Below, one piece after another: positions 34,599 to 43,474 of a stretch of DNA of 64,000 bases. Made by a program: the position numbers and the translations under genes. The notes under the pieces are model-generated. The model saw nothing but the letters and a program-made list of their open reading frames with translations, made no database searches and was not told where the DNA came from. The DNA is from Croceibacter atlanticus HTCC2559 (GTDB lineage: Bacteria > Bacteroidota > Bacteroidia > Flavobacteriales > Flavobacteriaceae). The DNA is taken from the NCBI RefSeq assembly GCF_000196315.1, contig NC_014230.1:682001-746000 (forward strand). The letters run 5' to 3'. Positions within the stretch are counted from its first letter, which is position 1. Every line of letters starts with the position of its first letter.

Positions 34599-36029
34599 TT
34601 ATTTAATCTCTGAAACTCTTAATGTGTTTACCATACCTTTATCTGAAATTGGCATTGCTGCTAGGTTTATAACAAATTCAGATTTTTTAACATACTTCAT
34701 TTGTTTTGCAATACCGTTAACATCTTCTACAGTATCGTCTGTACTAGTAAACTTGTCATAGTAGTACGCATGCACACCCCAAAGTAAGCTTAATTGTGTA
34801 AGTATGCGTTTGTTTGATGTAAATGCTAATATATGTGCACTAGGTCTCCAAGCAGAAATTTGAAATGCTGTATAACCACTATTTGTTAGTGTACAAATAG
34901 CTTTAGCCTTAATTTCATTAGCCATATGTGCTGCATGATAACATATTGATTTTGTTATGTATCGCTTAGTACGAATATGTGGTGGCTCTTCTGGTACGTG
35001 AATTAATGGAGAGTCTTCCACAGTTTTAAGAATCTGACACATTTTTTGAATTACCTGAACTGGATATTGTCCTACAGAGGTTTCTCCACTTAACATTACT
35101 GCATCTGCACCATCCATCACAGAGTTTGCTACATCATTAACCTCTGCACGTGTTGGCGTAAGGCTAGTAATCATTGTTTCCATCATCTGTGTAGCAATAA
35201 TTACAGGTATTCTTGCTTGCTTTGCTTTTAGTACTAATTGCTTTTGTATTAAAGGTACTTCTTGTGCTGGAATTTCAACACCTAAATCTCCACGCGCAAC
35301 CATTAAACCATCACAGTAAGCAACTATCTTATCTATGTTCTCAACGCCTTCTGGCTTTTCTATCTTGGCTATTATTGGAATTTTGTGCTCGCTATGTTTT
35401 TTAATGAGTTCTTGTAATTCTTGCAGGTCTTCTGCGTGACGTACAAAAGATAATGCCATCCAATCTACTCCTTGTTCACAAGCAAAAATGGCATCTTTAA
35501 CATCTTTTTCTGTTAATGCAGGTAAAGAAATGTTGGTATTAGGTAGGTTTACTCCTTTTCTAGAACGTAAAGGACCACCTTGTATAACTTTGGCTTTTAC
35601 TTCATCTTTTTTATTTGTTTCTAAAACTTCAAAGATTAGTTTACCATCATCAAGAAGAATACGCTCGCCTGCCTTTACATCTCTTGGGAAGGTGTCGTAG
35701 TTCATATACACACGATCTGCTGTTCCTTCAAATTCTTCGCCGGTACAAAAGGATAATTTATCGCCTTTACTTACAATAACTTCACCTTTCATTACACCTA
35801 CACGTAATTTAGGGCCTTGTAAATCTCCAAGGATAGATGCGTTAAATCCATACTTTTCATTAAGCTCTCTAATCATTGAGATGCGTTTCTTTACATCATC
35901 ATAATTAGCATGAGAAAAATTAATTCTAAATACATTGGCACCTGCTTCAAGCATTTGTTTTAAGACCGTTTTAGTAGACGTTGATGGTCCTAAGGTTGCT
36001 ACAATTTTGGTTTTCTTTCTATTAGGCAT
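34599..36029 (-). CDS. pyk: Pyruvate kinase
   Basis: The 476-residue protein has KIVATLGPST at the start, the catalytic lysine region IAKIEKPEGVENIDKI, the MVARGDLGVEIP metal/ATP segment and the ISLPALTEKD lid. It converts phosphoenolpyruvate and ADP to pyruvate and ATP in the cytoplasm. It is the length of the bacterial enzymes. It lies 27 bases after the IPExxxVDY-type gene and ends with a terminator. Confidence 0.97.
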   Translation of the reverse strand: MPNRKKTKIVATLGPSTSTKTVLKQMLEAGANVFRINFSHANYDDVKKRISMIRELNEKYGFNASILGDLQGPKLRVGVMKGEVIVSKGDKLSFCTGEEFEGTADRVYMNYDTFPRDVKAGERILLDDGKLIFEVLETNKKDEVKAKVIQGGPLRSRKGVNLPNTNISLPALTEKDVKDAIFACEQGVDWMALSFVRHAEDLQELQELIKKHSEHKIPIIAKIEKPEGVENIDKIVAYCDGLMVARGDLGVEIPAQEVPLIQKQLVLKAKQARIPVIIATQMMETMITSLTPTRAEVNDVANSVMDGADAVMLSGETSVGQYPVQVIQKMCQILKTVEDSPLIHVPEEPPHIRTKRYITKSICYHAAHMANEIKAKAICTLTNSGYTAFQISAWRPSAHILAFTSNKRILTQLSLLWGVHAYYYDKFTSTDDTVEDVNGIAKQMKYVKKSEFVINLAAMPISDKGMVNTLRVSEIK

Positions 36030-36056
36030 AAAATGGGCTAAAGTTATTATTAACTA

Positions 36057-36542
36057 TTATTTAAATACGAGCCTTTCTTTCTGTTTTAAATCTTCAGTGT
36101 TTATAAGATAGGCTGTAACTATGTGTTTTATTTGATTAAGTTCGAACAATATCCGCTTTATAGGAATTGCATTAACAACTTCATCTTCAATTTTTAAAAA
36201 ATAATCTGCGTTTTTGTATTCTTTAAGTAATGAAATTATAGAATATCTGTTTTGTTTGCTTCCAAAAAGATCGTCTTCTGTTATGTTTTTATTTGATGTT
36301 TTAAACTTATTTGCTGTCAAGTAATAATCTGTTTCTCTTATAGCATCTTCAAACTGAAATAAAGGTGCGTTAATTACAGTATCTCCTTGATAAATTTCTA
36401 TGTCACTTACTCTTTCAAGTTTTAGTTTTAGTTGCTTGTTTACAAAGTATGCTATTCTATAAGGCTCCAAAGAGCAATGAATTGCAATGAGTTTAAACTC
36501 GTCTTCAAAAACAGTGTCTAAAATGAGTTTATTACCTTTCAT
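36057..36542 (-). CDS. IPExxxVDY family protein with degenerate signature
   Basis: A 161-residue protein between rnc and pyk, the position where flavobacteria carry an IPExxxVDY family gene. Residues IISLLKEYKNADYFLKIED occupy the place of the family signature, but the consensus IPExxxVDY reads LKEYKNADY here, keeping the spacing, the E and the DY. Function unknown. It has a 107-bp gap upstream in which I saw no sure promoter. Confidence 0.7.
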   Translation of the reverse strand: MKGNKLILDTVFEDEFKLIAIHCSLEPYRIAYFVNKQLKLKLERVSDIEIYQGDTVINAPLFQFEDAIRETDYYLTANKFKTSNKNITEDDLFGSKQNRYSIISLLKEYKNADYFLKIEDEVVNAIPIKRILFELNQIKHIVTAYLINTEDLKQKERLVFK

Positions 36543-36649
36543 ATTTTACAAGCTAACAGCTAAAGATAAAATATGAGGTATAAAAATAAGAGGGAAAAAG
36601 ATTAAATCTTAATTAAATATATTACGAAAACGTTTGCGACTCATAAGAT

Positions 36650-37393
36650 TTAGTCGAAAACCTTTTTAATCTTAGACTGAAATGCGAAAAATGCTCTTTT
36701 AGATGCTTTTTCCTCGGCTTTTTTCTTTGAGGTTGCTCGTGCTTTTGCTACCACTTTTTTATCTATCCGTAATTTAACAGCAAAGTGTTTCATTTCACCA
36801 ACTCCTGTGTCTTCATATACATCGTAGTGAAATTCTTTTTTTGTTTTTTGACAATATTCTATTAGTAAGCTTTTGTAACTAATAACTTTGTTCTCTAATT
36901 GTTCTATATCTACATAAGGCTCTATTACACGCTCATGTATAAATCTTTTACAACTTTTGTAACCTTTATCTAGGTAAATAGCGCCTATTAAGGCTTCAAA
37001 TAAATTGCCGTGAATGTTTGCTCCAAATTGAGTTTTTGGAATATTTGTTTTTACAAGACTTACTAAATCTAAATCTTTACCTAACTCGTTAAGGTGTTTT
37101 CTGGAAACTACTTTGGCCCTCATTTTGGTTAAATACCCTTCATTACCTCCAGGTACAGCAGAAAATAAATGTGCAGCGATAATAGCACTTAGCATTGCGT
37201 CTCCTAAAAACTCTAAGCGTTCATAGTTTTGCGCATTCCCTAATTCATCTACTTCATTTAAAGATCTGTGTGTAAATGCCTTTTTATAAGGTTTTAGGTT
37301 TGTTGGTTTAAACCCAACAAGGTTTTGTATAGCACTAAAAAAATTCCCGTCCTTTTTTGAACGGGAATTTAATATGTTACGAATGATACTCAT
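36650..37393 (-). CDS. rnc: Ribonuclease III
   Basis: A 247-residue protein with the RNase III signature ERLEFLGDAMLSAII (catalytic Glu/Asp) in the first half and a C-terminal double-stranded RNA binding domain (YKSLLIEYCQK, FAVKLRIDKKVVAKARATSKKKAEEKASKRAF). It processes rRNA precursors and structured mRNAs. It starts five bases after fabF stops and is in the same unit. Confidence 0.96.
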   Translation of the reverse strand: MSIIRNILNSRSKKDGNFFSAIQNLVGFKPTNLKPYKKAFTHRSLNEVDELGNAQNYERLEFLGDAMLSAIIAAHLFSAVPGGNEGYLTKMRAKVVSRKHLNELGKDLDLVSLVKTNIPKTQFGANIHGNLFEALIGAIYLDKGYKSCKRFIHERVIEPYVDIEQLENKVISYKSLLIEYCQKTKKEFHYDVYEDTGVGEMKHFAVKLRIDKKVVAKARATSKKKAEEKASKRAFFAFQSKIKKVFD

Positions 37394-37398
37394 TCGTA

Positions 37399-38652
37399 TT
37401 ACTCATTAAGTTTTCTAAACAATACACAAGCATTGTGTCCTCCGAAACCAAATGTATTGCTCATAGCAACATTTACTTCTCTTTCCTGTGCTTTGTTTAA
37501 TGTTAAGTTCAAATTTGGGTCTATATTCTCGTCAACCGTTTCGTGGTTAATTGTTGGTGGCACGACACTATGTTCCATCGATAAGATAGACGCAATAGCC
37601 TCAATTGCACCAGCAGCACCTAAAAGGTGACCAGTCATAGACTTTGTTGAATTAATATTAATCTTCCCGGCATGCTGTCCAAATACTTGACTGATTGCTT
37701 TTAATTCGGCAACATCTCCTAAAGGAGTAGATGTACCGTGTGTGTTTATAGCATCAACTTCAGAGGCATCTATACCTGCATCTCTTAAACAGTTTTCCAT
37801 AACGCGTTTTACGCCTATGCCATCTGGATGAGGTGCTGTCATGTGATAAGCATCACTAGACATACCGCCACCTATAACTTCTGCATAAATTCTTGCGCCA
37901 CGTGCTTTTGCGTGTTCAAGTTCTTCGAGAACCAAAGCTCCAGCACCTTCTCCTAATACAAAACCATCTCGGTTAGCATCAAAAGGTCTGGAAGCAGATT
38001 GTGGGTTATCATTTCTGGTAGATAGTGCATGCATAGCATTAAAACCACCCATACCAGCCTCAGTCACTGCTGCTTCGCTTCCTCCTGTGATAATAACATC
38101 ACAATGGCCTAGTCGAATATAATTTAAGGCATCTATCATTGCGTTAGCAGATGATGCACAAGCAGAAACTGTGGTATAATTAGGACCCATAAATCCATGT
38201 TTAATAGAAATGTTTCCTGGCGCTATATCTGCAATCATCTTAGGAATAAAAAACGGATTAAAACGTGGTGTACCATTGCCTTGAGCAAAATTTACAACCT
38301 CATCTTGAAATGTTTGTATTCCTCCAATACCAGCTCCCCATATTACTCCTACACGAAACTTATCTACTGCATCTAGGTCTATACCTGCATCTGCAATAGC
38401 TTCGTCTGAAGAAACAAGGGCGTACTGTGCAAACTTATCTAACTTACGGGCTTCTTTTCTATCAAAATGCTTTAAAGGATCGAAATCTTTGATTTCGCAA
38501 GCAAATTGCGTTTTAAAGTTAGCAGGATCAAAGGAAGTGATTCCGGCACAGCCGCTCTTCCCTTCTACCAACCCGTTCCAATATTCGTTAATATTGTTAC
38601 CAATTGGGGTTAATGCCCCTAAACCTGTTACTACAACTCGCTTTAACTCCAT
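37399..38652 (-). CDS. fabF: Beta-ketoacyl-ACP synthase II
   Basis: A 417-residue condensing enzyme with the nucleophile Cys in VSACASSANAMIDA near residue 165, the catalytic His in NTHGTSTPLGD and the second His in MTGHLLGAAG. It elongates fatty acyl-ACP with malonyl-ACP. It follows acpP by 10 bp, the common acpP-fabF-rnc order. Confidence 0.97.
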   Translation of the reverse strand: MELKRVVVTGLGALTPIGNNINEYWNGLVEGKSGCAGITSFDPANFKTQFACEIKDFDPLKHFDRKEARKLDKFAQYALVSSDEAIADAGIDLDAVDKFRVGVIWGAGIGGIQTFQDEVVNFAQGNGTPRFNPFFIPKMIADIAPGNISIKHGFMGPNYTTVSACASSANAMIDALNYIRLGHCDVIITGGSEAAVTEAGMGGFNAMHALSTRNDNPQSASRPFDANRDGFVLGEGAGALVLEELEHAKARGARIYAEVIGGGMSSDAYHMTAPHPDGIGVKRVMENCLRDAGIDASEVDAINTHGTSTPLGDVAELKAISQVFGQHAGKININSTKSMTGHLLGAAGAIEAIASILSMEHSVVPPTINHETVDENIDPNLNLTLNKAQEREVNVAMSNTFGFGGHNACVLFRKLNE

Positions 38653-38662
38653 AATGCAGTTA

Positions 38663-38896
38663 TTATTTAGCCTCTTCTATATAAGAAATTGCTTGACCAA
38701 CTGTTGCAATGTTTTCAGCTTGGTCGTCTGGAATCTGAATATCGAATTCTTTTTCGAATTCCATAATTAATTCCACTGTGTCCAATGAATCTGCTCCTAA
38801 ATCGTTTGTGAAGCTTGCGTCGTTAACTACTTCGTTTTCGTCAACACCTAATTTGTCTACGATTATTGCTTTTACTCTTGATGCAATGTCTGACAT
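38663..38896 (-). CDS. acpP: Acyl carrier protein
   Basis: A 77-residue acidic helical protein with the phosphopantetheine Ser in [11 protein letters not shown], and the usual ACP length. It carries acyl chains for fabF. It leads the acpP-fabF-rnc unit and has a promoter box upstream. Confidence 0.97.
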   Translation of the reverse strand: MSDIASRVKAIIVDKLGVDENEVVNDASFTNDLGADSLDTVELIMEFEKEFDIQIPDDQAENIATVGQAISYIEEAK

Positions 38897-38925
38897 AATC
38901 TCTAGTTTTTAAAATGATTAGACGG

Positions 38926-38933
38926 CAAAAATA
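38926..38933 (-). promoter_or_regulatory. -7 promoter box for acpP
   Basis: Minus-strand TATTTTTG, an exact TAnnTTTG match, 29 bp before the ATG. The -33 region is A+T-rich without a clear TTG. Confidence 0.45.
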
Positions 38934-39007
38934 AAAAACTTTACCTTAATAAATGTTTAATGTCTTAAAATGTGGCAGGATTTTCTGTAAATTTATCCTA
39001 CATCACC

Positions 39008-39015
39008 TAATTTTG
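39008..39015 (+). promoter_or_regulatory. -7 promoter box for purN
   Basis: TAATTTTG matches TAnnTTTG and sits 31 bp before the purN TTG start; divergent from the acpP promoter in the same 150-bp gap. Confidence 0.4.
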
Positions 39016-39046
39016 GGGTCTAACCGATATTCATAAATAATTTAAT

Positions 39047-39655
39047 TTGGTCACTTCTCTACATCATAAGCGTATTGTCATATTTGGTTCCGGCAACGGA
39101 TCCAACGCCGAAAACATTATTAAATACTTCAAAAAAAACAATCAAGCTGAAGTGACTCACGTCTTCAGTAACAACAAGCGCGCCAAGATCTTAAAACGCG
39201 CCTATAATCTGGATGTCAATGCTATACATTTTGACAGGTCTTCATTTTATGGCACTAATGAAATGCTTAACCTCTTAAAAGACATACAACCAGACCTTAT
39301 TGTGTTAGCTGGTTTTTTGTGGTTATTTCCGGAAAAGATTGTAGAAGCCTTCCCAGATAAAGTTATAAACCTTCATCCAGCTCTTCTTCCAAAATTTGGC
39401 GGAAAAGGCATGTATGGAGCAAATGTTCATAAAGCTGTTGTTGAGCAAAAAGAAGAAAAAACAGGAATTACCATTCATTTTGTTAATGAAGTTTATGACG
39501 ACGGAAAGATTATTGCTCAATTTGAAACAGAGTTAAAACCAACTGACACTGTTGAGGATGTTGCTTCTAAAATAAATGAGTTAGAGATGGAGCACTTTCC
39601 TAAAGTTATAAACGAATTATTATTCCCAGAACGCTACGACACAAATGGCAACTAA
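39047..39655 (+). CDS. purN: Phosphoribosylglycinamide formyltransferase
   Basis: A 202-residue protein with the glycine loop IFGSGNGSNAENI, the catalytic His in NLHPALLPKFGG and the Asp in HFVNEVYDDGKII. It formylates glycinamide ribonucleotide using formyl-tetrahydrofolate. Only TTG at 39047 can start it: an in-frame TAA lies nine bases upstream and no ATG or GTG occurs before the conserved loop. It overlaps rnhA by 11 bases. Confidence 0.95.
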   Translation: MVTSLHHKRIVIFGSGNGSNAENIIKYFKKNNQAEVTHVFSNNKRAKILKRAYNLDVNAIHFDRSSFYGTNEMLNLLKDIQPDLIVLAGFLWLFPEKIVEAFPDKVINLHPALLPKFGGKGMYGANVHKAVVEQKEEKTGITIHFVNEVYDDGKIIAQFETELKPTDTVEDVASKINELEMEHFPKVINELLFPERYDTNGN

Positions 39656-40283
39656 GTCTCCCAAATTTTATGTTGTATGGAAAGGAAAAAAACCAGGTAT
39701 TTATAAAACTTGGGCATCTTGCAAAGCTAGCATAGATGGCTATAAAGGTGCATTGTATAAATCTTTTCCAACCTTTGCAGCAGCACAAAAAGCCTATAAT
39801 GGTAATTACGAAGATTTTAAAGGCAAAAGTGCAAAGCTTAGAGTCCTTTCTGAAGCAGACAAATTAAAATATGGAACTCCTAACTTTAACTCAATTGCTG
39901 TAGATGCTGCATCTAGTGGAAATCCTGGGAAAATGGAATATCGCGGCGTAGACACTAAAACTAAAAAACAACTTTTTCATCAAGGGCCGTTTTTACAAGG
40001 CACAAATAATATAGGAGAGTTCTTAGCGTTGGTTCATGGCTTGGCCTTTTTAAAAAAACACAACAGTGATAGGATAATATATACAGACTCCAGAATAGCT
40101 ATGGGTTGGGTTCGTAAGAAGAAATGCAACACCAAACTATCATTAAATGCCAAAAATAAAAATGTGTTTGAGTTGGTAAAGCGTGCTGAGCATTGGTTAA
40201 AAACCAATTCTTATAATACACCTGTTGTAAAATGGGAAACAAAAGCTTGGGGAGAAATTCCCGCAGATTTTGGGAGAAAGTAA
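39645..40283 (+). CDS. rnhA: Ribonuclease HI with N-terminal viroplasmin-like hybrid-binding domain
   Basis: A 212-residue protein. The first ~50 residues (KFYVVWKGKKPGIYKTWASC, YKSFPTFAAAQKAY) form the caulimovirus viroplasmin-type domain that binds RNA-DNA hybrids. The rest is an RNase H fold with the acidic residues in AVDAASSGNPG, NNIGEFLALVHG and IYTDSRIAMGWV, and a late Asp in PADFGRK. It removes RNA from hybrids. It starts inside purN, so the two are co-transcribed. The same layout occurs in other Bacteroidota. Confidence 0.92.
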   Translation: MATKSPKFYVVWKGKKPGIYKTWASCKASIDGYKGALYKSFPTFAAAQKAYNGNYEDFKGKSAKLRVLSEADKLKYGTPNFNSIAVDAASSGNPGKMEYRGVDTKTKKQLFHQGPFLQGTNNIGEFLALVHGLAFLKKHNSDRIIYTDSRIAMGWVRKKKCNTKLSLNAKNKNVFELVKRAEHWLKTNSYNTPVVKWETKAWGEIPADFGRK

Positions 40284-40338
40284 CCGTCAAAATTGTTCTT
40301 GATATAATATATAATTCGGAAATCCATTTTTGATATTG

Positions 40339-40346
40339 TACCTTTG
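40339..40346 (+). promoter_or_regulatory. -7 promoter box for the PfkB kinase gene
   Basis: TACCTTTG matches TAnnTTTG exactly, 23 bp before the ATG. The nearest TTG upstream is too far (about 37 bp), so only the -7 box is clear. Confidence 0.45.
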
Positions 40347-40369
40347 CAAATTCAAATTAAAAACTCAAC

Positions 40370-41293
40370 ATGGGCAAATTATTGATCGTAGGAACCGTAG
40401 CTTTTGATGCTATAGAAACACCTTTTGGAAAAACAGATAAAATATTAGGTGGCGCTGCTACTTATATAGGATTGTCTGCTTCAAATTTTGGAATTGATAG
40501 CGGTGTAGTTTCAGTAGTTGGGGAAGACTTTCCACAAGAACACTTAGACCTCTTAACAGAACACAATGTAAATATAGATGGTATTGAGATTGTAAAAGGT
40601 GGTAAAACATTTTTCTGGAGCGGTAAGTATCATAATGACATGAACTCTAGAGATACTTTGGTGACAGAATTAAATGTTCTTGCAGATTTTGATCCTGTTG
40701 TTCCAGCGGCTTATCAAAATGCAGATGTAGTCATGTTAGGAAATTTGCACCCATTTGTACAAATGCGAGTGATAGAACAAGTGAAAAATCCTAAGCTAAT
40801 TGTATTAGATACAATGAATTTTTGGATGGACAGCGCCTTAGAAGAACTCAAGCAAGTTATTGCCAAAGTAGATGTAATTACTATAAACGATGAAGAAGCT
40901 AGACAATTGTCTGGAGAGTATTCTTTAGTAAAAGCAGCAAGAGAAATAGAAAAAATGGGACCTAAATATGTTGTTATTAAAAAAGGAGAGCACGGCGCAT
41001 TACTTTTTCATGATGACAAAATGTTCTTTGCTCCTGCACTACCGTTAGAAGAAGTGTTTGACCCTACTGGAGCTGGAGATACATTTGCAGGAGGCTTTAG
41101 TGGATATTTAGCAAAAACTGAGGACTACAGCTTTAAGAATATGAAAAATGCCATAATTTACGGCTCTAACCTAGCGTCTTTCTGTGTGGAGAAATTTGGC
41201 ACAGAGCGAATGGAAAGTCTAGACAAGAAAGAAGTTGAAGAACGCTTAGAGCAGTTTAAGAAATTAACACAATTCAAAATAGAATTATCATAA
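40370..41293 (+). CDS. PfkB family sugar/nucleoside kinase
   Basis: A 307-residue kinase with the N-terminal GGAATYIGLSASNFG pattern and the C-terminal PfkB signature DPTGAGDTFAGGF, with the catalytic Asp in GAGD. PfkB enzymes phosphorylate sugars or nucleosides such as ribose, adenosine or fructose-phosphate. The substrate cannot be assigned. It has its own promoter and is followed two bases later by a strong terminator. Confidence 0.9.
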   Translation: MGKLLIVGTVAFDAIETPFGKTDKILGGAATYIGLSASNFGIDSGVVSVVGEDFPQEHLDLLTEHNVNIDGIEIVKGGKTFFWSGKYHNDMNSRDTLVTELNVLADFDPVVPAAYQNADVVMLGNLHPFVQMRVIEQVKNPKLIVLDTMNFWMDSALEELKQVIAKVDVITINDEEARQLSGEYSLVKAAREIEKMGPKYVVIKKGEHGALLFHDDKMFFAPALPLEEVFDPTGAGDTFAGGFSGYLAKTEDYSFKNMKNAIIYGSNLASFCVEKFGTERMESLDKKEVEERLEQFKKLTQFKIELS

Positions 41294-41295
41294 CT

Positions 41296-41329
41296 AAAAA
41301 ACGCCCTAAATTATTTGGGGCGTTTTTTT
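41296..41329 (+). terminator. Intrinsic terminator after the PfkB kinase gene
   Basis: A 15-bp stem (41296-41310 with 41314-41328, one wobble) with core CGCCC / GGGCG, a three-base loop and a T7 run (41323-41329). Its right arm lies in the upstream extension of the purF frame, which argues that purF begins after it. Confidence 0.9.
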
Positions 41330-41347
41330 GTACAACACCAAACGATT

Positions 41348-43246
41348 ATGAGTGATGTTTTAAAACACGAGTGTGGTATAGCCCTAATACGCTTGCTTAA
41401 ACCTTTAGAATACTATAAGGAAAAATATGGCACAGCATTTTATGGTGTTAACAAAATGTACTTAATGATGGAGAAGCAGCATAACCGTGGCCAAGACGGT
41501 GCCGGTTTTGCTAGTATTAAGTTAGATGTTAAGCCTGGAGAGCGATATATTAGTAGAGTAAGAAGTAATCAAGCTCAACCTATACAAGATATCTTTGCTC
41601 AAATTAATGAACGCGTTAATCAAGAGCTTACAGACAATCCAGAATATGCAAATAATGTCGAGCTACAAAAGCAGCACATTCCTTATATAGGAGAATTACT
41701 TTTAGGCCATGTGCGTTATGGTACATTTGGTAAGAATAGTATAGAAAGTGTACACCCATTCTTAAGGCAAAATAACTGGATGCACCGCAACCTTATTATG
41801 GCTGGTAACTTTAACATGACAAATGTGTTTAAGTTATTTGATAATTTAGTGAAGTTAGGACAGCATCCTAAAGACAAAGCAGATACCGTTACGGTAATGG
41901 AGAAGATAGGCCATTTTGTAGATTCTGAAGTAAGGAAACTTTACAAAAAACTTAAAAAAGAAGGGTTTAGTAAGATTGAGGCTTCTCCAGAAATTGCTAA
42001 ACGTTTAAATATTGAAAAAATCCTAAAAAAATCTTCTAAAGATTGGGATGGCGGTTATGCTATGGTTGGTCTTTTAGGACATGGTGATTCATTTGTATTA
42101 AGAGATCCTGCAGGTATACGACCAGCATATTATTATAAAGATGATGAAATTGTTGTAGTAGCATCAGAGCGACCAGTTATACAAACCGTTTTCGATGTAA
42201 AGTTTGATGATGTTAAAGAACTAGCGCCAGGACACGCAATTATCACCAAAAAAGATGGATCTGTAAGTATTCCTGAAATATTAAAGCCTTTAGAGCGTAA
42301 AGCCTGTTCGTTTGAACGTATTTACTTTTCAAGAGGAAGTGATGCAGAAATTTATAAAGAACGAAAAGAGCTAGGTGCACTACTTTATCCTGAAGTTTTA
42401 AAAGCAATTGATAACGATACCACAAATTCTGTATTTTCTTTTATACCAAACACAGCAGAAGTTTCTTTTTACGGTTTAGTTGAGGCTGCTCAAGAAGACC
42501 TTAATAAACGCAAAAACGAAACAATTTTAAATGAAAAGGAAACACTAACAGATAAACGTTTAGAGCAAATACTCTCGCACAGGCTTCGCACCGAGAAAAT
42601 TGCAATAAAAGATGCTAAGTTAAGAACGTTTATTACCGAGGATAGCAGCAGAGATGATCTTGTTGCACACGTATATGATGTTACTTATGGTGTTGTAAAG
42701 CCAGAAGATAACCTAGTTATTATAGATGATAGTATTGTACGCGGAACCACACTTAAAAAGAGCATTATTAAGATGATGGACCGTCTTAAACCTAAACGTA
42801 TAGTAGTTGTATCATCTGCACCACAAATACGTTTTCCAGACTGCTATGGTATAGATATGGCTCGTATTGAAGATTTTGTAGCTTTTAAAGCGGCATTAGA
42901 GCTATTAAAAGAAACCAACCAATATCATGTTATTGATGATGTTTATAAGAAATGTAAGTCTCAAGAACACCTAGAAGACAAGGACGTAAAGAACTTTGTT
43001 AAAGAAGTATATGCGCCGTTTAGCTATGAGGCTGTTTCTCAAAAAATAGCAGAACTTTTAAGTGATGAGACTGTAAATGCTGAAGTTAAAGTAATTTATC
43101 AACCTATAGATAATTTGCATAAAGCCTGCCCTAAGAATTTAGGAGATTGGTATTTTACAGGAGATTATCCTACTGTAGGCGGCAATAGAGTCGTAAACAG
43201 AGCATTTATAAATTTTGTTGAAGGTAATAAGGAGCGCGCCTACTAA
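41348..43246 (+). CDS. purF: Amidophosphoribosyltransferase (long Bacteroidota form)
   Basis: A 632-residue protein. The ATG at 41348 is chosen over a codon at 41315 inside the terminator. The short leader MSDVLKHE precedes the catalytic Cys of the class II glutamine amidotransferase domain (CGIALIRLL), with QHNRGQDGAGF after it. The phosphoribosyltransferase domain has LVIIDDSIVRGTTLKKS. It makes phosphoribosylamine from PRPP and glutamine, the first step of purine synthesis. It is longer than the roughly 500-residue E. coli enzyme; the extra residues lie in inserts such as EAAQEDLNKRKNETILNEKE. Confidence 0.93.
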   Translation: MSDVLKHECGIALIRLLKPLEYYKEKYGTAFYGVNKMYLMMEKQHNRGQDGAGFASIKLDVKPGERYISRVRSNQAQPIQDIFAQINERVNQELTDNPEYANNVELQKQHIPYIGELLLGHVRYGTFGKNSIESVHPFLRQNNWMHRNLIMAGNFNMTNVFKLFDNLVKLGQHPKDKADTVTVMEKIGHFVDSEVRKLYKKLKKEGFSKIEASPEIAKRLNIEKILKKSSKDWDGGYAMVGLLGHGDSFVLRDPAGIRPAYYYKDDEIVVVASERPVIQTVFDVKFDDVKELAPGHAIITKKDGSVSIPEILKPLERKACSFERIYFSRGSDAEIYKERKELGALLYPEVLKAIDNDTTNSVFSFIPNTAEVSFYGLVEAAQEDLNKRKNETILNEKETLTDKRLEQILSHRLRTEKIAIKDAKLRTFITEDSSRDDLVAHVYDVTYGVVKPEDNLVIIDDSIVRGTTLKKSIIKMMDRLKPKRIVVVSSAPQIRFPDCYGIDMARIEDFVAFKAALELLKETNQYHVIDDVYKKCKSQEHLEDKDVKNFVKEVYAPFSYEAVSQKIAELLSDETVNAEVKVIYQPIDNLHKACPKNLGDWYFTGDYPTVGGNRVVNRAFINFVEGNKERAY

Positions 43247-43321
43247 ACGCGTCGTTAGTCCGAGTAATATGTATTTTATCTAATTTACTGAAAAACACAT
43301 ATTTATTTAAGTTGACTATAT

Positions 43322-43329
43322 TACATTTG
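43322..43329 (+). promoter_or_regulatory. -7-like box upstream of a possible small RNA
   Basis: TACATTTG matches TAnnTTTG within the purF-sod gap. A TTG occurs only 7 bp upstream, too close to be a standard -33 element. Confidence 0.25.
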
Positions 43330-43333
43330 ACGA

Positions 43334-43403
43334 TACCATAACTAAGTAGGTTAAGTTTATGGTAGATTTGGGGCAAAAAAGGGTGGTTTATCCACCCTTT
43401 TTT
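43334..43403 (+). ncRNA. Candidate small RNA between purF and sod
   Basis: About 70 nt: hairpin TACCATAA (43334-43341) with TTATGGTA (43357-43364), then a terminator hairpin (43375-43403). A TAnnTTTG box lies just upstream. The distance from the purF stop (about 130 nt to the terminator) is longer than other 3' gaps in the window, which would fit a separate transcript, but it may just be the purF 3' UTR. Confidence 0.25.
43375..43403. terminator. Bidirectional intrinsic terminator (purF side)
   Basis: A 12-bp perfect stem: A6GGGTGG (43375-43386) with CCACCCT6 (43392-43403), loop TTTAT. It ends the plus-strand transcript and can work on either strand. Confidence 0.88.
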
Positions 43404-43422
43404 ATTTGCATATAATGCATAA

Positions 43423-43453
43423 AAAAAGGAGGCTTTTAAGAAGCCTCCTTTTT
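43423..43453. terminator. Bidirectional intrinsic terminator (sod side)
   Basis: A 13-bp stem 43423-43435 with 43441-43453, core AAGGAGGCTT / AAGCCTCCTT, five-base loop. It ends the minus-strand sod transcript, 22 bp from its stop. Confidence 0.88.
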
Positions 43454-43474
43454 AAGTCTGATTAAATATTCAGA

